A stretch of 5,254 bases of DNA. Source: an uncultured Bacilli bacterium. Lineage in GTDB: Bacteria > Bacillota_I > Bacilli_A > RF39 > UBA660. The translations under genes were made by a program, and so were the position numbers. This document shows, in pieces, positions 1 through 5,000 of this stretch (its first letter is position 1; each line of letters begins with the position of its first letter). The DNA is taken from assembly GCA_944331725.1 (NCBI GenBank), contig CALVJE010000072.1, positions 1-5,254 of the forward strand, read 5' to 3'. Under the pieces are notes generated by a model. That model searched no databases and was not told the origin of the DNA. It worked only from the letters and a program-made list of their open reading frames with translations.

Positions 1-4
1 TCAT

Positions 5-10
5 CTCCCT
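5..10 (-). promoter_or_regulatory. Possible ribosome binding site for a gene beyond the left edge
   Basis: On the minus strand the bases read AGGGAG, running directly into ATGA at positions 4-1. That ATG has no spacing from the Shine-Dalgarno core, so a real start would more likely lie a few bases past the window edge. The site follows the terminator at 33-66, so it could open a new transcription unit. Only the motif supports this. Confidence 0.25.
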
Positions 11-32
11 TATAATATTTTTGATAAATAAA

Positions 33-66
33 AATCTAGTATGTTTTTTTATTTACACACTAGATT
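33..66 (-). terminator. Intrinsic terminator after the DUF6273-like remnant
   Basis: The arms AATCTAGT (33-40) and ACTAGATT (59-66) pair perfectly over 8 bp. After one mismatch the stem continues for 3 bp (42-44 with 55-57), leaving a loop of about 10 nt. On the minus strand the stem is followed by TTTTATTTATC, a U-rich tail, while the plus strand has no T-run after it. The hairpin lies 14 bp beyond the stop codon at 81-83, which fits termination of minus-strand transcripts. Confidence 0.65.
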
Positions 67-80
67 ATACACTGTCTTAA

Positions 81-722
81 TTAACTAGCAAGTTCTAAGG
101 TAAATGAATTTTGTTTAGTACCATCTCCAGATGTTATTATAACGTTAGATTTTAGATTCATAGATGGCCGAGCCCCGTACGCGTTAGAAGGGCTATTGTA
201 GCTCGCGCCGCCGGAGTCGTAGACGCTACGCACGCCAGACGAACTGTATGGTGTTAAAGTCCAATAAGATGTTGTTAACCCAGTACTAGTACTTCCACCC
301 TTTACCGCATATCTTTCAAATTGTCCGACCATTAATTCTCCAAATCTTAACAATCCTACTTTTGCTTCTGTACTTGTAGCATACCCTGACATATTAATAT
401 CCGTATATTTGGCTAATTTATATGAGGCACCGCTTCCTACTGCTCCCAAATACCAAGTCGTATTATCTTCTACCATTTCACTATATGTATTATCTACATA
501 ATTTGTTAGATAGTCTCCATTTAGGAATGATCCTATTGTATTTGTACTTGAAAATGCTGTATTACTTCCAAATGTACTTGTTATAAATTCTCCAGAACTC
601 TTTAATGGTTCGGCATTAACTATCTTTGTTCCTGTACCATTTTCGTTACTTACTATTCTATATAAATTATTTCCATCATTTCCAAAGCGGATGTATTCTC
701 CACTTTTCTTAGTGTAAACTCT
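81..722 (-). pseudogene. 5'-truncated DUF6273-like (C-type-lectin-like) surface or pilin-type protein, C-terminal 213 residues
   Basis: The frame is open from just after an in-frame TAA (725-723) to the TAA at 83-81. The translation starts around SGEYIRFGNDGNNLYRIVS, resembling the 'YVxYxGxLWRVVSI' opening of DUF6273 domains. It continues through FLNGDYL and reaches SYWTLTP, YGARPSMNLKSNV and ITSGDGT. These match the WWLRSP, GVRPxxNLKSN and SGDGT hallmarks of the C-terminal domain found on pilin-like or secreted proteins of gut Bacilli. No signal peptide or prepilin N-terminus is present, and no ATG, GTG or TTG occurs in frame before the Met at 476-474, which has no ribosome binding site and falls inside the domain. 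The upstream end overlaps the end of the HipA-like gene by 14 bp. I infer a 5' truncation, a pseudogene or a silent cassette. A shorter 131-residue ORF starting at 476 is less likely. Domain recognition is from memory of the motifs. Confidence 0.7.
163..248 (-). other. GC-rich block resembling a diversity-generating retroelement variable region
   Basis: Positions 161-245 are about 62% G+C by hand count, in a window that is otherwise strongly AT-rich. The block encodes the stretch from YSSSGVRS to NAYGARP, the ligand-facing end of the lectin-like fold. About half of its 28 codons end in C (TAC, GGC, AGC, GTC, TAC, GAC, TCC, GGC, GGC, AGC, TAC, AGC, AAC, TAC), whereas neighbouring codons mostly end in A or T. 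A run of NNC codons is what adenine-targeted mutagenesis of AAC codons in a template repeat would leave. The block ends in GGGGCTCGGCC, placed like the GC-rich homing-initiation element next to the GFRP-type motif of known retroelement targets. No template repeat or reverse transcriptase is in the window, so the assignment is an inference. Confidence 0.45.
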
Positions 723-1449
723 TTATAAGTTCCTTATTTCTTTTCATAGTATTAATAACATTCTTCTTAACAGAGTTTCTAGGTACTAAACTATATCTAG
801 TCTTTAAATACTCTTCTATCTCTTCATAATCAGTTTCAAATATATCTTTAAAAAACTTATAACCTTCTGGATATCTATTATAAAATAAATCTAAACTTCT
901 TAAATCCTTTCTAATCAAAATATAAGGATTAAAATAAGTAAAGTTTTTATAATTAATAAAAGTATTAGAAAAATCTGTAATAGGTGCTAATCTAATAGTA
1001 TTATTAGGATAATATTCTTCCATATTTCTTGCATATCTATCTTCTTGTTCCATCATCAAATCAACTGCTAACAACTTATATAAATCTTTTTTATGAACAT
1101 CTTCTAAATTTTTAAAGTATCTATCATTAAAATTTTCTACATACTCTCCATATTCAAAGTTATCTTCAGGTTTAAAATATATATATTTATTACTACGATA
1201 ATTAGGAGTTATTATTTTATATGTTATAAGACTTTTTCTAACAACTTTTAAACTAGTAGTCCTTAAATTAATTTTATGACATAAATATCTACCAATTATT
1301 TCATTAACAACATCTACATAACTTACTTCTTTTTGAAAGAAATACTCTCCGTTAATTTCTATTAAATAATCTTTTAAAATATCAAAATATTCCCTTTTAC
1401 TTATTCCTATTTTATCTAAAATATTTTCATCTTTAATTAAATCTATCAC
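709..1449 (-). CDS. HipA-like kinase-fold protein
   Basis: The 246-residue soluble protein shows a sparse HipA/protein-kinase-like motif set: YFFQKEV with K40 as candidate ATP-binding lysine, a following helix with E50, EQEDRYARN (D137 and N142) as the catalytic loop analogous to the DxHxKN loop of HipA, and APITDFSNTF (D159-F160) as the DFG-like metal-binding motif. HipA toxins phosphorylate protein targets such as glutamyl-tRNA synthetase; the substrate here is unknown. At 246 residues it is much shorter than classical HipA (about 440) and lacks its N-terminal domain, so it is closer to minimal HipA-like kinases. The start is GTG (1449-1447), 7 nt after GGAGG (1461-1457). No HipB-like antitoxin adjoins it. 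It has its own promoter and runs into the truncated DUF6273 remnant without an intervening terminator. The kinase call rests on motifs; the coding call is firm. Confidence 0.6.
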   Translation of the reverse strand: MIDLIKDENILDKIGISKREYFDILKDYLIEINGEYFFQKEVSYVDVVNEIIGRYLCHKINLRTTSLKVVRKSLITYKIITPNYRSNKYIYFKPEDNFEYGEYVENFNDRYFKNLEDVHKKDLYKLLAVDLMMEQEDRYARNMEEYYPNNTIRLAPITDFSNTFINYKNFTYFNPYILIRKDLRSLDLFYNRYPEGYKFFKDIFETDYEEIEEYLKTRYSLVPRNSVKKNVINTMKRNKELIKSLH

Positions 1450-1455
1450 AGTGAT

Positions 1456-1474
1456 GCCTCCATTTTCTAGAGGC
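1456..1474 (-). promoter_or_regulatory. Hairpin overlapping the ribosome binding site of the HipA-like gene
   Basis: On the minus strand GCCTC (1474-1470) can pair with GAGGC (1460-1456) around a 9-nt loop, burying most of the GGAGG ribosome binding site (1461-1457). If transcription starts at the promoter 1477-1505, the first base would be near 1470 and the 5' arm would be missing. The hairpin would then form mainly in transcripts reading through from the stomatin operon. This is structural inference from a short 5-bp stem. Confidence 0.3.
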
Positions 1475-1476
1475 TT

Positions 1477-1505
1477 ATTATACCAAGAAAAAAAAGAAAA
1501 GTAAA
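1477..1505 (-). promoter_or_regulatory. Promoter of the HipA-like gene (extended -10)
   Basis: A perfect TATAAT lies at 1482-1477 on the minus strand, preceded by TGG to give an extended -10 (TGnTATAAT). TTTACT (1505-1500) sits 17 bp upstream as a partial -35. Transcription would begin near 1470, leaving a leader of about 20 nt before the GTG start. The promoter lies directly after the stomatin stop codon. Confidence 0.6.
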
Positions 1506-2390
1506 TTATTTCTTTCCTTCTTTAAATGTTTCACTTAATACTGTTCCTGCAGTTACTAGGTTTTGTAATTCACTAGGAACTATTATCTTAGTAGACTGTC
1601 CATTAGCTACTTTAACCATAGCATCATAACTTTTTAGTTTTAATACTGAAGCATCAGCTTTAGCTTCTTTAAGTAACCTAATTCCCTCAGCTTCAGCATT
1701 TTTAATTTTAATAATAGCTTCTGCTTCACCTTCTGCTTTCTTAATAGCTGCTTCTTTCGCTGCTTCTGCTCTTAAGACTGTACTTTCTTTTTCTCCTTCA
1801 GCGATTAATACAGCAGCTTTCTTCTCACCTTCCGCTTGTAATATTTTCTCACGTCTTTCACGTTCAGCACGCATTTGTTTTTCCATTGCATCTTGAATAT
1901 CACGAGGTGGAATAATGTTTTTAACTTCTACTCTATTTACTTTAATACCCCAAGGATCAGTCGCTTCATCTAGAATTGATCTCATTTTAGAATTAATGAT
2001 ATCTCTTGATGTTAAGGTTTGATCTAGTTCAAGCTCACCTATAATATTACGAAGAGTAGTTGCCGTTAAGTTTTCAATTGCATTAATAGGATTTTCTACT
2101 CCATAAGTATAAAGTTTAGAATCAGTTATTTGAAAATAGACAACTGTATCTATTTGCATAGTAACATTATCTTTAGTAATAACAGGTTGAGGTGCAAAGT
2201 CTTTAACTATTTCTTTTAATGATACAGTAGATGCTACTCTATCAATAAATGGTACTACATAATGAGGTCCTGTACCAAGTGTTTTATAGTAAGAACCTAA
2301 TCTTTCTATTACTTTCGCTTGTGATTGAGGAATAACTTTTACTCCTAATACTATAATAACAATAATTACTATTAATATAACCCAAAACAT
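1506..2390 (-). CDS. SPFH/band 7 (stomatin/prohibitin-like) membrane protein
   Basis: This is a membrane scaffold protein of the stomatin family, which forms large oligomers and membrane microdomains and is implicated in membrane quality control. From the ATG at 2390-2388 it has 294 residues: an N-terminal hydrophobic anchor (about 2-18), a band 7 domain (about 19-165) with the stomatin signature NIIPPRDIQDAMEKQMRAER (158-177), then a long Ala/Glu/Lys-rich coiled coil (about 170-250) with repeated AEGE units, and a C-terminal oligomerisation segment (PSELQNLV). I prefer this ATG over the in-frame GTG at 2399-2397, because AAAGGAG (2407-2401) lies 10 nt before the ATG but only 1 nt before the GTG, and because the protein then begins directly with the anchor helix. 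It follows nfeD with a 1-bp gap, so the two are co-transcribed and probably translationally coupled. Length and architecture are normal for the family. Confidence 0.93.
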   Translation of the reverse strand: MFWVILIVIIVIIVLGVKVIPQSQAKVIERLGSYYKTLGTGPHYVVPFIDRVASTVSLKEIVKDFAPQPVITKDNVTMQIDTVVYFQITDSKLYTYGVENPINAIENLTATTLRNIIGELELDQTLTSRDIINSKMRSILDEATDPWGIKVNRVEVKNIIPPRDIQDAMEKQMRAERERREKILQAEGEKKAAVLIAEGEKESTVLRAEAAKEAAIKKAEGEAEAIIKIKNAEAEGIRLLKEAKADASVLKLKSYDAMVKVANGQSTKIIVPSELQNLVTAGTVLSETFKEGKK

Positions 2391-2391
2391 A

Positions 2392-2817
2392 TTAATCACT
2401 CTCCTTTATTTCTTCTACTTTAAGTTTTACTCCATTAATAGATAATACTTTTACTTTAGAATTCTCTTCTACTTCTTTATCACTATATGCACTCCACTTC
2501 TTACCTAGAACTTTAACTTCACCTATTCCATCTTTTTCTATTTTTTCTGTAACAACTCCAGTCTTACCTACAACCATATCTAAATTAGTAGGCACTTCTT
2601 CTCTTTTCTTCATCTTTTTAACAAAAGGTTTTGTTAAAAGTAATAAGAGAATAGAACTGATAGTAAAAACTGCTAGATGTATCATTAAGTTATCAGTTAC
2701 TAAAGATACAAAAGTTGTAATTAAAGCTCCAAGTGAAAACCAAATAGATACTAAGTTTACTGTTACAAGTTCAAACAATGCTAATACTACAAATAAAACT
2801 AACCAAAAAAGTGTCAT
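2392..2817 (-). CDS. nfeD: NfeD-like membrane protein (short form)
   Basis: The 141-residue protein has three hydrophobic helices (about 3-22, 25-42 and 45-63), a basic turn (KKMKKRE), and a C-terminal soluble domain (about 78-137) with the NfeD OB-fold pattern: VGKTGVVTEKI, GEVKVLGKKWSAYSD, then KVKVLSINGVKLKVE. There is no N-terminal ClpP-like serine protease domain, so it is the short NfeD form. Such genes typically sit beside a stomatin/SPFH gene, as here, and the OB domain is thought to act as partner or adaptor of the SPFH oligomer. The ATG (2817-2815) has GGGAGG (2830-2825) 7 nt upstream, a strong site. It is the first gene of the two-gene operon and ends 1 bp before the stomatin ATG. 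Family and context are clear; the cellular function is inferred from E. coli YbbJ/QmcA-type pairs. Confidence 0.9.
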   Translation of the reverse strand: MTLFWLVLFVVLALFELVTVNLVSIWFSLGALITTFVSLVTDNLMIHLAVFTISSILLLLLTKPFVKKMKKREEVPTNLDMVVGKTGVVTEKIEKDGIGEVKVLGKKWSAYSDKEVEENSKVKVLSINGVKLKVEEIKESD

Positions 2818-2843
2818 AATACTTCCTCCCTTGATAAAAATAT

Positions 2844-2871
2844 ACTATAAATTTAGAAAAAATACTACAAA
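2844..2871 (-). promoter_or_regulatory. Candidate promoter of the nfeD-stomatin operon
   Basis: Minus-strand TATAGT (2849-2844) matches 5 of 6 bases of the -10 consensus. TTTGTA (2871-2866) is a weak -35 at 16 bp spacing. An overlapping TATATT (2844-2839) is an alternative -10. Some promoter must lie here because the spacer is divergent, but the exact boxes are uncertain in such AT-rich DNA. Confidence 0.3.
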
Positions 2872-2883
2872 AATAAACTTTTT

Positions 2884-2913
2884 CTTACATATTTTTTTAG
2901 ATTATGCTAAAAT
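2884..2913 (+). promoter_or_regulatory. Promoter of the DUF2798 gene (extended -10)
   Basis: TAAAAT (2908-2913) is preceded by TGC, forming an extended -10. CTTACA (2884-2889) lies 18 bp upstream and matches 4 of 6 -35 bases. Transcription would start around 2919-2921 and leave a leader of about 100 nt, long for this compact region. Confidence 0.5.
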
Positions 2914-2919
2914 CTTTAA

Positions 2920-3016
2920 GGAAACAGGTTTAATGGTTAAATTGGAAACGCAACATCTAAAAGATGCTAACGAACAACACATAAACAGTGCTGTTTTTAT
3001 ATTGTAAGGAAGGAGG
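2920..3016 (+). promoter_or_regulatory. Structured 5' leader upstream of the DUF2798 gene
   Basis: Three local hairpins can be drawn: TTTAA/TTAAA (2929-2933 with 2937-2941, extendable by two G-U pairs), CATCT/AGATG around AAA (2954-2958 with 2962-2966), and a longer hairpin ending in a T-run (2972-2998). The ribosome binding site AAGGAAGGAGG (3006-3016) follows and ends 6 nt before the ATG. The order of structured region, terminator-like hairpin and ribosome binding site is that of an attenuated or riboswitch-controlled leader. I do not recognise the consensus of any known riboswitch class, and the sequence alone cannot show that it folds this way. Confidence 0.35.
2972..2998 (+). terminator. 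Attenuator-like hairpin in the DUF2798 leader
   Basis: GAACAACAC (2972-2980) pairs with GTGCTGTTT (2988-2996) with one A-C mismatch and a terminal G-U pair, around a 7-nt loop. The 3' arm runs into TTTTT (2994-2998). The hairpin lies 25 bp before the start codon, so premature termination here would shut the gene off. The stem is imperfect and the T-run short, so a weak or conditional terminator is the most that can be claimed. Confidence 0.35.
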
Positions 3017-3022
3017 TTAATT

Positions 3023-3499
3023 ATGCCTGAGACTAAGTTTCAAGACTTTGTTTATACTCTAATAATGGCTTTTTTAATGGTATATGTAATGGTTTGTTAT
3101 AATATTTCTATTCATACAGGTGGTCTAAGTAATTTTGTTTTCATAGAAGCATTCAAAGAGTTACCTTTTATGTGGATAGTTGCTATCATCTTAGAGTTTT
3201 TCTTAATAGGTAAAGTTGCTCATAATTTAACTTTTAAAGTACTCGATCCTAAAAAGACCCCAAGTATTATTATAAGTTATGGAATATCTATTGTAATAGT
3301 TTCTTTTATGTGCCCTATTATGAGTTTAATTGCAACTATTTTTATAAATAAACCTAGTCTTGATTTTTTTATATCTAGTTGGTTACAATCTATGGTCCTA
3401 AGTTTTCCTATGGCTATGTGTTTTCAATTGTTTTATGCAGGACCAATTGTTAGATTTATATTTAATTTATTTAAAAACAAACTAAGTAAAAAAGCCTAG
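3023..3499 (+). CDS. DUF2798 family membrane protein
   Basis: This 158-residue integral membrane protein has four predicted helices (about 10-28, 47-67, 82-108 and 120-148). The halves look like two copies of one two-helix unit: MAFLMVYVMVCYN echoes IVSFMCPIMSLIATI, and ELPFMWIVAIILEFFLIGKVA echoes SFPMAMCFQLFYAGPIVRFIF. The opening MPETKFQDFVYTLIMAF, the TGGL loop and CPIMSLIAT are typical of the DUF2798 proteins of Firmicutes, whose function is not established. The ATG has AGGAGG (3011-3016) 6 nt upstream. It is the only plus-strand gene here, transcribed alone from its own promoter behind a structured leader and ended by the terminator at 3474-3507. The family call is confident; no substrate or transport role can be assigned. 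Confidence 0.85.
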   Translation: MPETKFQDFVYTLIMAFLMVYVMVCYNISIHTGGLSNFVFIEAFKELPFMWIVAIILEFFLIGKVAHNLTFKVLDPKKTPSIIISYGISIVIVSFMCPIMSLIATIFINKPSLDFFISSWLQSMVLSFPMAMCFQLFYAGPIVRFIFNLFKNKLSKKA

Positions 3500-3507
3500 T
3501 TTGTTTT
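3474..3507. terminator. Bidirectional terminator embedded in two convergent gene ends
   Basis: AAAACAAACTA (3474-3484) and TAGTTTGTTTT (3497-3507) form an 11-bp perfect stem with a 12-nt loop. Both strands leave a T-rich tail: TTTTCTTTATAATTTT on plus, and TTTTTAAATAAATT on minus. The stem includes both stop codons (TAG at 3497-3499 plus; TAG at 3498-3496 minus), so the last codons of each gene double as terminator sequence. Confidence 0.8.
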
Positions 3508-3957
3508 CTTTATAATTTTAAATTTTTCTTTTTCTTCTTCATAATCCAAATCAAATATAGGATTATTTTCTAAGGCAAAAGGTAAATAAAAGTATTTATT
3601 AGTTCTTTTTATATAATCATCCGTATATAAAGTTTCTAACTCTTCTCTAGTTAATTCTTTTAATTTAGGTTTCTTAATATTAGATCCAACTAAAGGGCTA
3701 TTAGTATTTATCTCTCTTAGCTCTCCATCTTTTTTTCTTATTAGTAAATAAGAAGATAATCCTTCTTCTTCGAGTTTTCTATTAAAAAACATTCTAGATT
3801 CTTTATATTTATCAAAATTAACTATCTCACTTTTCTTAACCATATCTTTATAATATGTATAAATATTAGGAAAATAGTTATTAAGATAATCTAAAAGATT
3901 GATATCATCTATATATAAGTTTCTATCAGTAATAGAAACATAATAAAATTTAATCAC
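3496..3957 (-). CDS. Hypothetical protein, no family recognised
   Basis: I do not recognise this 153-residue protein. It is charged and soluble, with no signal peptide or membrane segment. The N-terminal half is rich in Tyr, Asn and Asp (MIKFYYVSITDRNLYIDDINLLDYLNNYF), the centre is Lys/Glu-rich (about 38-80), and the tail (about 125-150) is acidic then basic (DLDYEEEKEKFKIIKKTN). Coding is supported by a frame open for 462 bp with codon use like its neighbours, and by the GTG start (3957-3955) 5 nt after GAGGG (3967-3963). An ATG two bases upstream (3959-3957) is out of frame and followed at once by TGA. A possible TTTACA -35 lies at 4011-4006 without a convincing -10. The gene stands alone and shares its terminator with the convergent DUF2798 gene. 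It could be an orphan or phage-derived protein. Confidence 0.65.
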   Translation of the reverse strand: MIKFYYVSITDRNLYIDDINLLDYLNNYFPNIYTYYKDMVKKSEIVNFDKYKESRMFFNRKLEEEGLSSYLLIRKKDGELREINTNSPLVGSNIKKPKLKELTREELETLYTDDYIKRTNKYFYLPFALENNPIFDLDYEEEKEKFKIIKKTN

Positions 3958-4039
3958 ATAATCCCTCTTTTCACGAGTTATAGATTACCATAATATCTAT
4001 AAAAATGTAAAGAAAAAGAATAGACTAATCTCTTCTATT

Positions 4040-4084
4040 TAACATAATCACAAATGTGATATTCAATAATATCTATTAATGTTA
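4040..4084. repeat. Nested inverted repeats in the intergenic spacer
   Basis: Three overlapping inverted repeats occupy 45 bp. TAACAT (4040-4045) pairs with ATGTTA (4079-4084), ATCACA (4047-4052) with TGTGAT (4055-4060), and GATATT (4058-4063) with AATATC (4068-4073). The outer arm touches the stop codon of the ORF6N gene at 4087-4085. No T-run follows on either strand, so this is not a typical intrinsic terminator. It may be an RNA 3'-end structure, or an operator for the gene starting at 3957. The inner two repeats share bases and cannot both form. Confidence 0.45.
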
Positions 4085-4903
4085 TTATTCTAACTTATCT
4101 AATAAACTATCTAAAATTTCTTTACTTTCTATTTTTGTGATTGCAAAACATTTCTTACCTAAATCTTTAAAACTTGCTCCCGAGTGATATAAATCTTTCT
4201 TATCTAAAATAATAAATCTATCGTGAAAAGAGTTATTAACTACTAAAGTAATATTATTATACTGCTCTTTATACTTCTCATAATCTTCTATTTTATATTT
4301 ATTAGTAATTAATGTTATTTGTTTATTAATCTTAGATAATATGTCTAAAATATTCTTATCAATATAATTGTCTATTATTACAATACTTATCTTTGCCTTT
4401 TCAAATATCTTCATCATAAGAGAATAAGCATCATAAATTTGTCCTTCAAAGAATATATGATTATTTTGTTCTTTAAAGTTAGAAAATGCATCTTCTAATA
4501 AATCTATTCTTTTAGAATCTTTTAATACTAAGTCATTTATATACTTTTGTTCTAGCAAATTATTTGATATATATTTTCTCATTGCTACAAAAGCATCCAT
4601 TATTCTTATACTCACTTCTTCTGCAACAGGTGTTCTAAGTACAGTTGCAAGCATTGCCACCCCTTGCTCTGTAAATACATATAGATTATATCTTCTTCCA
4701 CCTTTTATGTTTGAGGTTTCAAATTGAAACCTCAAATATAGTTTGCTTTCTTCATCAGTTAACTGAAACATAAACCTTTCTGGAAATCTATTTATATGTC
4801 GTTTAACTGCTAAATTAATTGTTTTAGTTCCATTAGCACATTCATAAAGTTTAGCCAAATCACTATCTAACATTACTTGCTTACCCCTAATCTCATATAT
4901 CAT
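4085..4903 (-). CDS. ORF6N-domain DNA-binding protein with phospholipase-D-like C-terminus
   Basis: Counted from the ATG at 4903-4901, residues 1-113 form an ORF6N domain, a phage-type DNA-binding module related to KilA-N: YEIRGKQVMLDSDLAKLY, NLAVKRHINRFPERFMFQLT, GGRRYNLYVFTEQGVAMLATVL. A helical linker (about 114-150) follows. The C-terminal domain (about 150-272) contains HDRFIILD, an HxR(x)4D variant of the phospholipase D HxK(x)4D motif with Lys replaced by Arg, then GAS in place of the usual G-S. Only one such half-site exists, so activity would need dimerisation or may be lost. The ATG has no clear ribosome binding site. An in-frame extension, NDLIEKEDIKIEN, matches the usual family N-terminus and leads back to AAGGAGG (4960-4954), so the true start is probably an AUA at 4945-4943 (286 residues). 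Standalone accessory gene; likely role DNA-binding regulator or antirepressor-like. Confidence 0.85.
   Translation of the reverse strand: MIYEIRGKQVMLDSDLAKLYECANGTKTINLAVKRHINRFPERFMFQLTDEESKLYLRFQFETSNIKGGRRYNLYVFTEQGVAMLATVLRTPVAEEVSIRIMDAFVAMRKYISNNLLEQKYINDLVLKDSKRIDLLEDAFSNFKEQNNHIFFEGQIYDAYSLMMKIFEKAKISIVIIDNYIDKNILDILSKINKQITLITNKYKIEDYEKYKEQYNNITLVVNNSFHDRFIILDKKDLYHSGASFKDLGKKCFAITKIESKEILDSLLDKLE
4706..4740. repeat. 27-bp perfect palindrome inside the ORF6N coding sequence
   Basis: The arms 4710-4722 (TTTGAGGTTTCAA) and 4724-4736 are perfect reverse complements around a single central base (4723). After one mismatch the symmetry continues for 3 bp each side (4706-4708 with 4738-4740). 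It encodes YLRFQFETS, within the ORF6N domain between the PERF and GGRRY motifs. Its core GGT-TT-CAAnTTG-AA-ACC has the same layout as the upstream palindrome at 5001-5015, with CC/GG replaced by TT/AA symmetrically. Confidence 0.85.
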
Positions 4904-4942
4904 ATTTTCTATTTTAATGTCTTCTTTTTCTATTAAATCGTT

Positions 4943-4960
4943 TATAACTATGACCTCCTT
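4943..4960 (-). promoter_or_regulatory. Strong ribosome binding site with an AUA at the start position
   Basis: Minus-strand AAGGAGG (4960-4954) is followed after 8 nt by ATA (4945-4943), which is in frame with the ORF6N protein. No ATG, GTG or TTG lies in frame between the site and the ATG at 4903, which is 50 nt away. AUA is an allowed but rare bacterial initiator. Alternatives are a sequencing error, or a start-codon mutation that lowers or abolishes expression. Confidence 0.55.
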
Positions 4961-5000
4961 CTATATCTTATTTTAAATACCTATTACATTACCTTTTGAA

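Noticed and set aside
81..476. A complete 131-residue protein starting at the ATG at 476-474
   Set aside because: There is no ribosome binding site before this ATG, and the same frame continues upstream with family-like sequence, so the Met is internal to a larger domain.
709..725. A frameshifted fusion of the HipA-like protein with the DUF6273 domain
   Set aside because: The overlap would need a +1 shift within 14 bp. I see no slippery run or stop-codon context supporting it, and the domains are unrelated.
2920..2975. A known riboswitch such as c-di-GMP-I (prompted by GGAAACGCAA), preQ1, ZTP or fluoride
   Set aside because: The conserved cores and pairings of these classes are not present; the resemblance is limited to a few bases.
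4047..4060. CRP/FNR-type operator ATCACA-AA-TGTGAT
   Set aside because: CRP sites read TGTGA-N6-TCACA. Here the half sites are in the opposite orientation with a 2-bp gap.
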